Shown here: positions 21,947 through 29,598 of the stretch, piece after piece | Layout of the letters: each line of letters starts with the position of its first letter | How positions within the stretch are numbered: position 1 is the first letter of the stretch | From: a virus | Virus record (IMG/VR): IMGVR_UViG_3300046028_009991 | Span: 1-37,605 of that record | Direction: 5' to 3' (one strand) | Length of the DNA: 37,605 bases | The notes under the pieces: generated by a model | Told to the model about the DNA's origin: nothing | What the model saw: the letters and a program-made list of their open reading frames with translations, nothing else | Database searches by the model: none | Translations under genes and position numbers: made by a program

Positions 21947-22198
21947 ATGAACGATGAATTGGTATCTAAATTATTTATAGGCGCTGGCGCTCCATTAACA
22001 GGATTAGCGGTAAGTCATGCCACTTTAAATCTTTGGCTGCAAACTTCAAGTTTAACCATTGGTTTAATTGTCGGCTTATTAACACTTTTTAGTTTCTTTA
22101 AAAAAAATAAAAAAACAAAAAAGCCTGATACTTTAAACTCTCAAAAACAATTTGAAGAATTAAAAAAGAAAGATAAGCTAGAAAAAGACTCAATTTAA
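21947..22198 (+). CDS. holin-like membrane protein, 83 aa
   Basis: The first 50 residues contain one or two membrane segments (about 8-24 and 34-51, LTIGLIVGLLTLFSFF), followed by a very Lys-rich tail. Size, charge distribution and position directly after the endolysin fit a holin. No family-specific motif is visible, so the holin role is inferred from context. Confidence 0.65.
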   Translation: MNDELVSKLFIGAGAPLTGLAVSHATLNLWLQTSSLTIGLIVGLLTLFSFFKKNKKTKKPDTLNSQKQFEELKKKDKLEKDSI

Positions 22199-22212
22199 GT
22201 GTAAATAATTAT
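22199..22212 (+). promoter_or_regulatory. GTGTAA start-proximal box of the second membrane protein
   Basis: GTGTAAATAATTAT precedes the ATG at 22213, starting exactly 14 nt before it and one base after the previous stop codon. Confidence 0.6.
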
Positions 22213-22395
22213 ATGGATACTATTATTCAAACCTTACTATCAAATCCTTGGTTCAACGTTGTTACCGCAATTGTTGCATTAGCTTCGGCTATCGCAGCTG
22301 CGACTCCAACTCCAAAAGAAGGATCTATCGTTGCAAAAGCCTATAAAGTCGTTGACTTTTTAGCGATGAATATCGGCAAGGCTAAGCAAAAATAA
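22213..22395 (+). CDS. small membrane protein of the lysis cassette, 60 aa
   Basis: One transmembrane segment (about 14-31, VVTAIVALASAIAAAT) is followed by TPTPKEGSIVAKAYKVVDFLAMNIGKAK. That is a pattern I recall from holin-associated small proteins of many phages. Located after endolysin and the first holin-like gene, it may be a second holin or an antiholin. Confidence 0.6.
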   Translation: MDTIIQTLLSNPWFNVVTAIVALASAIAAATPTPKEGSIVAKAYKVVDFLAMNIGKAKQK

Positions 22396-22398
22396 TAC

Positions 22399-22426
22399 TT
22401 GACAAACAAGTTTATCTCTATATACT
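22399..22426 (+). promoter_or_regulatory. sigma70-like promoter TTGACA-16-TATACT
   Basis: TTGACA (22399-22404) and TATACT (22421-22426) end 8 bases before the ATG at 22435, so the transcript would have almost no leader. Confidence 0.75.
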
Positions 22427-22434
22427 GGGTTGTG

Positions 22435-22659
22435 ATGAAAAGAAACGTCACGACCCAGTATTTTTTGTACACAATTATCAATGGTGCAAAGTTTCCTTAT
22501 TTTTCTAGTCCTGATAAGAAAGGTGTTCAAAAGTTCTACGAAGAATATTGTGAAAGTTTTCCTGAATCTCAATTCGAGATTCTTCGACAAACTACAATCG
22601 TTGAATCTGAAGTGATTGCTACTTCTGATGATCCTCGTCAGTTTAAATTTAATTTTTAA
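22435..22659 (+). CDS. hypothetical protein, 74 aa
   Basis: An in-frame ATG exists at 22399, but it lies inside the promoter, so 22435 (MKRNVTTQYFLYTIINGAKF) is chosen. The product is acidic with aromatic residues and no known motif. It is followed by the promoter of rIIA. Confidence 0.65.
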   Translation: MKRNVTTQYFLYTIINGAKFPYFSSPDKKGVQKFYEEYCESFPESQFEILRQTTIVESEVIATSDDPRQFKFNF

Positions 22660-22679
22660 ATCAAAATCGTAAAAAAGTT

Positions 22680-22707
22680 TTGACAAAAGATCGAATCTAG
22701 CTAGACT
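22680..22707 (+). promoter_or_regulatory. sigma70-like promoter TTGACA-16-TAGACT of rIIA
   Basis: TTGACA (22680-22685) and TAGACT (22702-22707) end 8 bases before the rIIA ATG. An AAGGA at 22708-22712 also looks like a Shine-Dalgarno sequence, but a start at the usual distance from the -10 would leave it out of the mRNA. Confidence 0.7.
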
Positions 22708-22715
22708 AAGGACAT

Positions 22716-24641
22716 ATGAAGACAATTGCAATCTCTTCCCCGCTGATTGTCGGGGGCGGTATGGAAGGTTCCGTCATGGGTATGGATGCCGCTGGCATGA
22801 ATACTGCAACCTATTTCATGCGCGACAAAATCTATAGCAACAAAATTCAAGCAGTCGTTCGCGAGTATGCTTGCAATGCTATTGATGAACACGCAAAGCA
22901 CGATATTGATCGAGAAGTTGAAGTTGGATTGCGCAGCGAACAAAACAAAACTATCTTTTTTGTTCGTGATTTTGGCAAAGGATTGAGCGAATCTGATGTA
23001 CGAAATGTATTCGGAATGTATTTCCGAAGCACGAAATCGACGACCAACAATTCTATTGGCGGCTTCGGCGTTGGCTCCAAAGCGGGTCACTGTTACTGTG
23101 ATACATTTTTTGTTGCTTCTTATTTCCAAGGTATCAAAACTACATACGCTTGTATGCTTGGAGGCGGCGATACTGGAGTGCCAGTGGGTCATATTTATAA
23201 GATCGATGAAAGTCCAACAAATGAATCTGGCGTTGAAATCTCTTTGCCTGTGCAGAGTCTCGATGAGAATTCTTTCAACAAAGAAATTCTAAAGTTCGTA
23301 AAATTTTCAACTGCTAAAATTGTTTATAATTATGCACTTGGCAGCGATTTTAATCATAAAGCTCATCGCCCTTTCAAGATTTTCTTGGAAAAGAAACTGC
23401 TCGATTATAATTTTCGAGTAGTCGAATTGGATAATGACTTTGCTCCAAGAGATACTTTTGAAGTTGAGATTCAAATGGGTGGTGTATCGTATGGCAAAAA
23501 ATCATTTACTACTGGTTCTTTTTCTGTTCAGTATGGATTTAGATTGCTTGTGAATGTTCCAATTGGCTCTATGAGTATTCCTCTCAGCCGAGAAGCGTTT
23601 GAATACACAACTCAAAATCAGAACAAAATCAATGAAATCCTGTCTTTGATTGAAGCTTGGAGTCATGAAGATCTAAATCAGTTTAAAAATAAGAATCTGA
23701 TGGATCTGATTGAAGATGTCGTCAAAAACAATGATAATCTTTATAAAGGTGAAGTGTTTAACGCTACCATGCGCGAACTTTATGAAGATATTTGGCCTCT
23801 TGCTGAGGAAATCAAGAAATGCAACATATCTACTGTTCCATTTTCTATGCAAGCATCTAAGCCGATTCTTCTTAGCATCGGAGACAATACAGCAACTGCT
23901 TATTGGTTTCATAAAATCCACAGTCATTGTTTAGTTAAGAATGAAAATTACTACACAATCATAGAAGGCAAGTCTCTCACCAAACATAAAGATATTCTTT
24001 CTGAACATTTCTTTTTGAAATCCGTCAAGTCGGTTAAGTTCGAAAAGGCCGTACAAAACAATAAGATTTATAATGTTTATGATTACTACCAAAGCAATCT
24101 TGGCAAATACAGCGCTTTAGATCTTCATAATTATAATCGTAGCCCGCTTGCAAGCATCGACTGTCCAATTGAAGCAACAAAAATCAATAAAGAGTTCGTT
24201 GATTCTATTGATTGCCTCGATGATCTTGTGAAGATCACAATTAGCAATCTTAAATACAACGGTAAAAATCGCTCAGCTTGTAGATTTTATACTTTTTCCG
24301 TTCAACTATGTGAAGCACTCAAAAGCATTGGTTGGGTTGAATACGGCTCTAAACAATACAATGAAATTGTAAAGAGAATCACAGAAGAGAAAGCCAAGAT
24401 TCAACGTAAAGAATCTAACGTTAAAAATGCTCTTAAAAATTGGGTAAACTTCAATGAAAAAACCAAGTCTATCGTGACTAAAAACGATAAATACGCCGAA
24501 AAAATTGCCACTTTTTGGAGAAAAGCCTTGAATGAAGAATCTGTTCGTGGTAAAGTACTTCTAGCAATCGATCAGCGCTATTTTTATAAAAACAGTTCTT
24601 TTAGCCGCCAAGATATTCGAAACATCCTCAAACTGAAATAA
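22716..24641 (+). CDS. rIIA: rIIA-like protein (GHKL ATPase)
   Basis: The 641-residue protein has the GHKL nucleotide-binding motifs: N-box REYACNAIDEH (about 49-59, with Glu50, Asn54 and Asp57), G1 DFGKGLS (85-91, Asp85-x-Gly87-x-Gly89) and G2 GGFGVGSKAG (115-124). Together with the rIIB-like gene 10 bases downstream this identifies the T4 rII pair. In T4, rIIA/rIIB act at the membrane, influence lysis inhibition and are needed to exclude lambda RexAB action; their biochemical role is still unclear. It is in the early/middle type position with its own promoter. Confidence 0.92.
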   Translation: MKTIAISSPLIVGGGMEGSVMGMDAAGMNTATYFMRDKIYSNKIQAVVREYACNAIDEHAKHDIDREVEVGLRSEQNKTIFFVRDFGKGLSESDVRNVFGMYFRSTKSTTNNSIGGFGVGSKAGHCYCDTFFVASYFQGIKTTYACMLGGGDTGVPVGHIYKIDESPTNESGVEISLPVQSLDENSFNKEILKFVKFSTAKIVYNYALGSDFNHKAHRPFKIFLEKKLLDYNFRVVELDNDFAPRDTFEVEIQMGGVSYGKKSFTTGSFSVQYGFRLLVNVPIGSMSIPLSREAFEYTTQNQNKINEILSLIEAWSHEDLNQFKNKNLMDLIEDVVKNNDNLYKGEVFNATMRELYEDIWPLAEEIKKCNISTVPFSMQASKPILLSIGDNTATAYWFHKIHSHCLVKNENYYTIIEGKSLTKHKDILSEHFFLKSVKSVKFEKAVQNNKIYNVYDYYQSNLGKYSALDLHNYNRSPLASIDCPIEATKINKEFVDSIDCLDDLVKITISNLKYNGKNRSACRFYTFSVQLCEALKSIGWVEYGSKQYNEIVKRITEEKAKIQRKESNVKNALKNWVNFNEKTKSIVTKNDKYAEKIATFWRKALNEESVRGKVLLAIDQRYFYKNSSFSRQDIRNILKLK

Positions 24642-24651
24642 ACAAAACAAA

Positions 24652-25623
24652 ATGAAATACATCGTAAACAGCAACGGAATTGTCGTTTTCCACAACAACA
24701 AGCCAATTAGGATCGAGAAGACTTCTGCAAAGTATTCTCAAGTAGTCAAGATTCTTGATCTGCCAGAAGGTGAACAGGATTCTGCCTTGGATAAGGTTCT
24801 TAATGTTGATCTTGGTCTTGATCGAGATGGATTTTCAATCAACGGTTCAATTATCTCTTATCAAGGAGAAACTCTTCCAGAAGTTCTTTCCAGTAAGATC
24901 TTCGCTCTTCTCGAAGAAGGACTACCAATCACTGTATTTGTTAATTTCTGGAAGAACTTGAAGCAGAATCCATCTAGTTCTTCTGTATCTCAGCTTTATG
25001 ATTTCCTAGAATACAAGGAACTTCCAATCACTGAAGATGGCTGTTTCCTAGCATACAAGGGATTGGAGAGTAATTATTGGAGTATCTCTGGAAATCTTAA
25101 GACTGTTGTTGTAAAGGGTCTAACTGATAAGCTTGGACGCATCTACAATGGAGTTGGCGAGCAAGTTGAAGTAGTTCGTCACAATGTAGATGACAATAGA
25201 AACAATCATTGTTCTTTTGGACTGCATGTTGGTTCTCTTGATTATGCTTCTGGCTTTAGCCAAGGAAAGATCGTAGTTGTGAAGATCAATCCTAAAAATG
25301 TTGTTTCAGTTCCTATTGATTATAATTGCCAAAAGTGCCGAGTTTCGGCTTATGAAGTTATTTCGGATTTCTCTCAAGAGATCTCAGCGCCCGCTACCAA
25401 TGAAGATGGAGAGGAGCTTTTCAACGAATCAACCCTCGAATACAATGCTTTTGTCGAAAAGATTCAATCTTATTTGATTAATAAGAAGCAGCAAGGGTTC
25501 ACCAGCATTGCGGTTCAAAAAATCCAAAACTCCTTTTCTCCTGAGTATCCAAGTCGTGTGCGTGTTCTAGACGCTGTAAATCAACTTGGTTATATTTGGC
25601 AAGGATCTGTGGTATTTCTGTAA
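24652..25623 (+). CDS. rIIB: rIIB-like protein
   Basis: The 323-residue protein carries the rIIB-type C-terminal domain: GCFLAYKGL, VDDNRNNHCSFGLHVGSLDYA (here split by residue about 185-205), KIVVVKINPKNVVSVPIDY and KCRVSAYEVI. The N-terminal 100 residues are more variable. The leader AACAAAACAAA lacks a Shine-Dalgarno sequence. It is followed by a strong terminator, so rIIA-rIIB is a closed transcription unit. Confidence 0.92.
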   Translation: MKYIVNSNGIVVFHNNKPIRIEKTSAKYSQVVKILDLPEGEQDSALDKVLNVDLGLDRDGFSINGSIISYQGETLPEVLSSKIFALLEEGLPITVFVNFWKNLKQNPSSSSVSQLYDFLEYKELPITEDGCFLAYKGLESNYWSISGNLKTVVVKGLTDKLGRIYNGVGEQVEVVRHNVDDNRNNHCSFGLHVGSLDYASGFSQGKIVVVKINPKNVVSVPIDYNCQKCRVSAYEVISDFSQEISAPATNEDGEELFNESTLEYNAFVEKIQSYLINKKQQGFTSIAVQKIQNSFSPEYPSRVRVLDAVNQLGYIWQGSVVFL

Positions 25624-25633
25624 AGCTTAACTG

Positions 25634-25666
25634 GAGCCGACATCGTTAAGCGGTGTCGGCTCTTTT
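25634..25666 (+). terminator. Rho-independent terminator after rIIB
   Basis: GAGCCGACA (25634-25642) pairs with TGTCGGCTC (25654-25662), with further pairing near the loop and a following TTTT. Confidence 0.9.
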
Positions 25667-25673
25667 CTATTTT

Positions 25674-25829
25674 ATGAACTTTGAAAATGTAGTTGTATTT
25701 TTAGTTTTTATTCTTTATTCGATAGTGGCTATAAGTCACGCAATGAAAGGTAACTATGCATGGGCTTGTGTTTGGGGTGGCTATGCAGTAGCTAATGTTG
25801 GATTGATTCTGGCTCAGTCAAAACCTTAA
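25674..25829 (+). CDS. small membrane protein, 51 aa
   Basis: Two hydrophobic segments (VVVFLVFILYSIVAIS at about 6-21, and CVWGGYAVANVGLILA at about 32-47) are separated by a short polar loop (HAMKGNYAWA). It starts shortly after the rIIB terminator. No function can be assigned. Confidence 0.7.
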   Translation: MNFENVVVFLVFILYSIVAISHAMKGNYAWACVWGGYAVANVGLILAQSKP

Positions 25830-25840
25830 AAATTAATATT

Positions 25841-26503
25841 ATGGGAATGTTTGATTATTTAATTTGCGAAATGGATCTGCCTGAATTTCCAGAAGAATGT
25901 CTGGAGCGGAGCTTTCAAACTAAAAGCACACCCAATCAAAGTATGTCAACATACAAGATTACAGCTGATGGAGAGGTTCTTGAAAAACACTCACAGTATC
26001 AGCGTATCGAACCTGCACGACATTTGGATAGTTGGTTGGATGCACTTGGAGCATATGAAGAAGTAGATTTCGATTGGCGACCTTGTCACTTTACTGCGGA
26101 TGTTGAGTTCTATGAATATTGGAAGCATCCTGACTATGATCCTGATGATGCCGTGTATTTTGAAAGAGGTTTTATTAAGTATAGCGCTTCTATTGTAGAG
26201 GGTAAATGCGCTTCAATTAAAATAGTTGACAAGTGGTTGCCTGTAGAGTATACTTATGAAGAGGTTCAAGCAAAGTGCATCGCTGCTGAAAAACAACGAG
26301 AGGAATTTCGTAAGTCTATGAGGGAACGTCGTATGAACCGACCTTCTACGACAGAAGAGTTGGTGGACGATATTGATAGCCTTATTAAAAACAAACCTGC
26401 CATCTTTGATAGAAGTGATCTGATTTCAACCTTGAATAAGATCTCTGATCGCATTGAAGAATGGCGCAAAAAACACGATTTTTGGTACAATGAAAACATA
26501 TAA
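25841..26503 (+). CDS. conserved phage hypothetical protein, 220 aa
   Basis: The N-terminus (MGMFDYLICEMDLPEFP, then FQTKSTPN and YKITADGEVLE) matches a widespread phage and prophage protein that starts MGMFDY; its function is not known. The C-terminal half here is a long charged helix-rich extension (EEVQAKCIAAEKQREEFRKS...). It overlaps the next small gene by 14 bases. Confidence 0.75.
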   Translation: MGMFDYLICEMDLPEFPEECLERSFQTKSTPNQSMSTYKITADGEVLEKHSQYQRIEPARHLDSWLDALGAYEEVDFDWRPCHFTADVEFYEYWKHPDYDPDDAVYFERGFIKYSASIVEGKCASIKIVDKWLPVEYTYEEVQAKCIAAEKQREEFRKSMRERRMNRPSTTEELVDDIDSLIKNKPAIFDRSDLISTLNKISDRIEEWRKKHDFWYNENI

Positions 26504-26624
26504 ATTCCGAGGAAAAACATTTAAATGTGACGCTCGCACAATTCAATATTTGAATCATGCATTAGCGTTGAATTACTCAACTGAGAGATATCAAGAAGTC
26601 AAAAACAATGGCGACAAAAAATAA
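26490..26624 (+). CDS. hypothetical protein, 44 aa
   Basis: This short frame (MKTYKFRGKTFKCDARTIQY...) overlaps both its neighbours by 14 and 17 bases, as is typical of this operon. It is basic; no motif is recognised. Confidence 0.6.
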   Translation: MKTYKFRGKTFKCDARTIQYLNHALALNYSTERYQEVKNNGDKK

Positions 26625-26892
26625 CATAACAGGCGACGAAATAAAATCAAAGCCTCTTTCTAAAAAAGGTCGAGAAAACTGGGACAATATTTTTAAGAAA
26701 CAATCAGCATGGAATTGGTTGAAGGAATTAAATTATGATGAGTATACCATATTAGATCCAGACGGCTGGCGATACAACGATGGCGTTGATTTAAATACTC
26801 CAATTACAAAATCAGATTTCTTTAAGCGATTCAATAAATCAACAGTGATGTTTAAACCAATCAATGAAAAAATTAAAAATGAAAAAAAATAA
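26608..26892 (+). CDS. hypothetical protein, 94 aa
   Basis: The product contains GRENWDNIFKKQSAWNWLKELNYDEY and LDPDGWRYNDGVDLNTPITKSDFFKRFN. Short phage proteins with the LDPDGWR pattern recur in this operon type (compare WWVDPDGKI in the gene at 29769), suggesting a shared small fold. Function unknown. Confidence 0.65.
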   Translation: MATKNNITGDEIKSKPLSKKGRENWDNIFKKQSAWNWLKELNYDEYTILDPDGWRYNDGVDLNTPITKSDFFKRFNKSTVMFKPINEKIKNEKK

Positions 26893-27292
26893 CTTAAAAC
26901 TATTTTTAGACGATATCAGAATGCCTTCCGACGCTTTTATTTATGAAGAGCGTGTCAAGCTTATCGCTAAATCTGGTGTTCAAAATTGTGAATGGAATAT
27001 TGTTCGCAATTATGAAGACTTTTGTGAGTTTATCGACACTTTTGGAATACCCGAAGTCGTTAGTTTTGATCATGATTTGTGTGAAGAACACATGAATCAT
27101 TACTTTACTGTAACATCGCAAATTGGAGTAATTGAATACGGTAATCTAAAAACAAAAACAGGCAAGCATTGTGCGGAATATTTTGTTGACAAATGGCGAG
27201 AAGCTGGTAAACCTACTGTGAAAGTTTACGTTCACAGCGCCAATCGATGGGGACAAGTTGAAATTAAAAAAGTATTAAAAGAACTACTATAA
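26879..27292 (+). CDS. cyclic-phosphate-processing receiver-like protein (cpREC type)
   Basis: The ATG at 26879 is chosen because the upstream in-frame ATG falls further into the previous gene. The 137-residue protein shows the receiver-like pattern LFLDDIRMP (Asp11, Asp12, Arg14), the middle VVSFDHDLCEEH (Asp64, His65, Asp66) and a C-terminal VYVHSANRWGQVEI. This matches a receiver-derived family predicted by comparative genomics to process cyclic phosphates in RNA repair. It is close to HAD, kinase and RNA ligase genes, which fits. The activity itself is inferred. Confidence 0.65.
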   Translation: MKKNNLKLFLDDIRMPSDAFIYEERVKLIAKSGVQNCEWNIVRNYEDFCEFIDTFGIPEVVSFDHDLCEEHMNHYFTVTSQIGVIEYGNLKTKTGKHCAEYFVDKWREAGKPTVKVYVHSANRWGQVEIKKVLKELL

Positions 27293-27296
27293 TAAA

Positions 27297-27842
27297 ATGA
27301 TTAATAGAATTTTTTGGGACATTGACGAAACACTTATTCATACAGAGTTGAGCGAGCCAAATCAAGACCATGTGTCTTTTTCATTGGACGATAGAATGTA
27401 CTACACAATGATTCGGCCTTGCAGCAAAGCGCTGATTGATTTCAGTAGAGAGCTAGTAGGTGCTGATCAGGTTCATATTCTAACCACAGCAACTAGAGAT
27501 TATGCGCGAGAAGTAAATCGACTGGCGGATTGGGGTTTTGAAAATTCAAACATTTTTTCGCGAGAAGATTTGGCCAAGTATTCTTTTCGTTTTCCTCTTG
27601 CTTATGGAGCTTCGCATGAAGAGCGTAGTTCTCATTTTTATGCTCATAAAAATAATGTAATTATTGACAATCTGCGTCCACGGGAAAACGAGAATAAGAT
27701 TGCATTTATCGGTATCAATGATACCTATCAAGACAATTACTTGAGGATTCTTGATTACTATGGCGTCGAGTATGCTGATTCAAATTTTGAGCAAGAAGTA
27801 AAAGAGTTTCTGATTAGTAGGAATAAATCGACTGCTGTATGA
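27297..27842 (+). CDS. HAD-superfamily phosphatase
   Basis: The 181-residue protein starts with the HAD motif I FWDIDETLIH (Asp8-x-Asp10), followed by motif II VHILTTATRDYA and a motif IV-like VIIDNLRPRE. The DxDET form is typical of FCP1/NIF-like HAD phosphatases. Its place among RNA-repair-type genes allows a polynucleotide 3'-phosphatase role, as in the HAD domain of T4 Pnkp, but a protein or small-molecule phosphatase is equally possible. Confidence 0.8.
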   Translation: MINRIFWDIDETLIHTELSEPNQDHVSFSLDDRMYYTMIRPCSKALIDFSRELVGADQVHILTTATRDYAREVNRLADWGFENSNIFSREDLAKYSFRFPLAYGASHEERSSHFYAHKNNVIIDNLRPRENENKIAFIGINDTYQDNYLRILDYYGVEYADSNFEQEVKEFLISRNKSTAV

Positions 27843-28114
27843 AATATAAAATTGAAATTAATCAAGGCTGCACGGCATACGGAACTGTTGTCAATGGAAA
27901 AGATTGGAGTGGGGAATACCCTGCCACCACCATGACCGAAGAAGAGCGAAATGAATTTTATGAATATCTATTGTCGAAAATTAAAGAGGGTTATGACGAT
28001 GGATCGATCTGTATCGATGATTTAATTCGTTTGTTTCATTACGACAGTTGCTCTTGCGGACCAGTTTGTGATCAATGCGGAGATTCAGTCTTGACAGAAT
28101 CATGGAAGCTGTGA
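27839..28114 (+). CDS. hypothetical zinc-ribbon-like protein, 91 aa
   Basis: The start overlaps the HAD stop (ATGA). The protein ends in a cysteine cluster CSCGPVCDQCG that could bind zinc, preceded by an acidic region. A phage protein of this type is usual in small-gene operons; function unknown. Confidence 0.65.
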   Translation: MKYKIEINQGCTAYGTVVNGKDWSGEYPATTMTEEERNEFYEYLLSKIKEGYDDGSICIDDLIRLFHYDSCSCGPVCDQCGDSVLTESWKL

Positions 28115-28120
28115 TATAGT
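28091..28120 (+). promoter_or_regulatory. sigma70-like promoter TTGACA-18-TATAGT
   Basis: TTGACA (28091-28096) and TATAGT (28115-28120) end 8 bases before the ATG at 28129. It may also serve the structured RNAs downstream. Confidence 0.6.
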
Positions 28121-28128
28121 ATTAGTCT

Positions 28129-28278
28129 ATGGAAGAAACAGTGACAATTACAAAAAAGCATTATAATGATCTTCTTGAAGACTCAAGACAACTTCAATGT
28201 CTAGAAAACGCTGGAGTTGACAATTGGGACGGATATAGCTATGCTATGCAAGAGTTTCATGGAGATGAAGAAGAGTGA
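28129..28278 (+). CDS. small acidic phage protein, 49 aa
   Basis: The protein (VTITKKHYNDLLEDSRQLQC, then AGVDNWDGYSYAM and an acidic end) matches a common small phage protein type with the GVDNWDGY motif and no known function. A promoter lies directly upstream. Confidence 0.75.
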   Translation: MEETVTITKKHYNDLLEDSRQLQCLENAGVDNWDGYSYAMQEFHGDEEE

Positions 28279-28290
28279 GTGAACAATTAT

Positions 28291-28405
28291 AAGCGGTATC
28301 GTGGTAGTCAAATCCTGTGGATTGACTGTCGTAAACTGGACGGCAATGGGGCAGATATCCAGTCGAGCTTCAGGTGACTAGGAGCCACCACCCACGATAC
28401 CGCTT
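28291..28405 (+). ncRNA. cloverleaf-like RNA K with a 14-bp closing helix
   Basis: The ends AAGCGGTATCGTGG (28291-28304) and CCACGATACCGCTT (28392-28405) form 14 perfect base pairs. Inside are a hairpin AGTCAA-ATCC-tgt-GGAT-TGACT (about 28306-28327, one unpaired base), ACTGGA/TCCAGT (28334-28339/28358-28363) and GGTG/CACC (28373-28376/28386-28389). A TACTTTTTT trailer follows. No T-arm or anticodon is present. The perfect pairing over 14 bases makes chance unlikely. Confidence 0.65.
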
Positions 28406-28443
28406 ACTTTTTTAATAAATGGAACACTGATATAATAATTACA

Positions 28444-28547
28444 GATCGGGTGGTGAAACTGGTAAACACACGGCGGCAGTCGATTGTAGATAGGCATATC
28501 GAAGCATTGGCATAGTATGAATGTAGGTTCGAGTCCTACCCCGATCA
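28444..28547 (+). tRNA. tRNA-Leu-like gene with expanded anticodon domain
   Basis: The ends are fully tRNA-like: acceptor GATCGGG/CCCGATC, D-arm GGTGAAACTGGTAAACAC as in leucine tRNAs, T-arm GTAGG-TTCGAGT-CCTAC, discriminator A. The 53 nt between D-arm and T-arm do not form a normal anticodon arm plus variable arm. The best hairpin is TCGAT/ATCGA with a 13-nt loop that contains TAG, and CATT/AATG may be a variable arm. It is 104 nt long, close to the 102-nt element at 15005. Confidence 0.55.
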
Positions 28548-28556
28548 CTTTTTTAA

Positions 28557-28659
28557 CAGTCTGAGGGTGTATAGCTATCACCCAATGAAAGGATAGCAAT
28601 GCATGGCTATTGACAATTGGATAGACATGAAGTATAACAAGGTTCGATTCCCGAGACTG
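28557..28659 (+). ncRNA. tRNA-like RNA L
   Basis: A 103-nt element closed by CAGTCT/AGACTG (28557-28562/28654-28659), with hairpins GGGTG/CACCC (28565-28569/28579-28583) and ATAGC/GCTAT, and a T-loop-like GGTTCGATTCCC near the 3' end. An anticodon arm and a full T-stem are missing. It follows the Leu-like element after 9 bases. Confidence 0.45.
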
Positions 28660-28714
28660 GTGTGTGTTATACTCTGGAACGTTCGTGAAATCCCAATTAA
28701 TATTTTCCAACAAT

Positions 28715-28996
28715 ATGAAGAACTTAAAAATTAACCAACTTTTAGATGAGTGTGATCTCAATCAAAAACTACTTGTAGAGAGAGTGGTTGCCATTCTTGA
28801 AGATCAGATCGAACAAGCCGAAGAGCAAGAAAAGAAAAACAAAGATGAAGAAAAGTGGCTCCAGTTTATGGTGAAAACTTTTATTAAGGATTTCATTCAA
28901 GAACAGGATTGGCTACCATCTCGCTATAGTTGGGACAATTGGATTAAAATGTTACGATTCCAATATAAAAATAAAAAAGAAGCAAATGATTTTTGA
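28715..28996 (+). CDS. hypothetical protein, 93 aa
   Basis: ATG at 28715 (MKNLKINQLLDECDLNQKLL) is preferred to an in-frame one at 28664 that sits next to the structured RNA L. The protein is helical and strongly charged (EQAEEQEKKNKDEEKW), with an aromatic C-terminus (WLPSRYSWDNWIKML). No function recognised. Confidence 0.65.
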   Translation: MKNLKINQLLDECDLNQKLLVERVVAILEDQIEQAEEQEKKNKDEEKWLQFMVKTFIKDFIQEQDWLPSRYSWDNWIKMLRFQYKNKKEANDF

Positions 28997-29006
28997 AAAA
29001 ATCCTC

Positions 29007-29035
29007 TTGACTTGCCAAAGAATCAATGCTAAGCT
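29007..29035 (+). promoter_or_regulatory. sigma70-like promoter TTGACT-17-TAAGCT
   Basis: TTGACT (29007-29012) and TAAGCT (29030-29035) with a 17-base spacer precede the gene at 29062. The resulting leader of about 20 nt is A/C-rich (AAACAAACAATACA) without a Shine-Dalgarno sequence. Confidence 0.7.
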
Positions 29036-29061
29036 GAGCGCAGAATTAAACAAACAATACA

Positions 29062-29586
29062 ATGAAAGTACGATACACTGGAGCTAGTTACAACCTGAAT
29101 AATAACGACATCTATGAGATTTTAGGTGTAAACCCTAAAGAATATAAGATCCGTAATGATAAAGGAGATATCGCGTGGTATAGTAAGTATCGCTTCGTCG
29201 AAGTAAAGGATAAGGTGAAAGTAGGTGCTAATCCTACTAACACTATCTCCCCTGATCTGGTCGATAAGATCGAGCAGGAGTTGAAGGATACTGAACAGCG
29301 TATGGCAGATCTTCGCAAGCAGCTTGAAGATGCTAAGCTTCCTCCTACCAATAACATCCTGCTGCGTGAGACTCGTAAGAATCCAGACTGGACAGAAGAC
29401 TTTGACTTGGATAATGCTATTGTCAACTTCTCAGATACGCTTGGATATGCTGTGCCTTCGCTTACTAAAGGTATCTACTTCGGTATTACTAATGAAGGAG
29501 ATGGCATTACCCTTGACCGTGATTACAAGTGGAAGATTGAGACTAAGTCAGATGGTCTTCAAGTTCTGATGATCCTCGACAAGTAA
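29062..29586 (+). CDS. hypothetical protein with SH3-like N-terminus, 174 aa
   Basis: Residues 1-50 look like a small SH3-type barrel (VRYTGASYNL, YEILGV, YKIRNDKGDIAWYSKYRFVEV). A coiled-coil stretch follows (about 68-92, LVDKIEQELKDTEQRMADLRKQ) and then a mixed C-terminal domain. It heads the right-hand operon. GC content is slightly higher than in its neighbours. Function unknown. Confidence 0.7.
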   Translation: MKVRYTGASYNLNNNDIYEILGVNPKEYKIRNDKGDIAWYSKYRFVEVKDKVKVGANPTNTISPDLVDKIEQELKDTEQRMADLRKQLEDAKLPPTNNILLRETRKNPDWTEDFDLDNAIVNFSDTLGYAVPSLTKGIYFGITNEGDGITLDRDYKWKIETKSDGLQVLMILDK

Positions 29587-29598
29587 TAATATAATATT

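Noticed and set aside
22701-23192. 163-codon open frame on the minus strand
   Set aside because: It is antisense to the conserved GHKL motifs of rIIA and its protein has no family pattern; a shadow frame.
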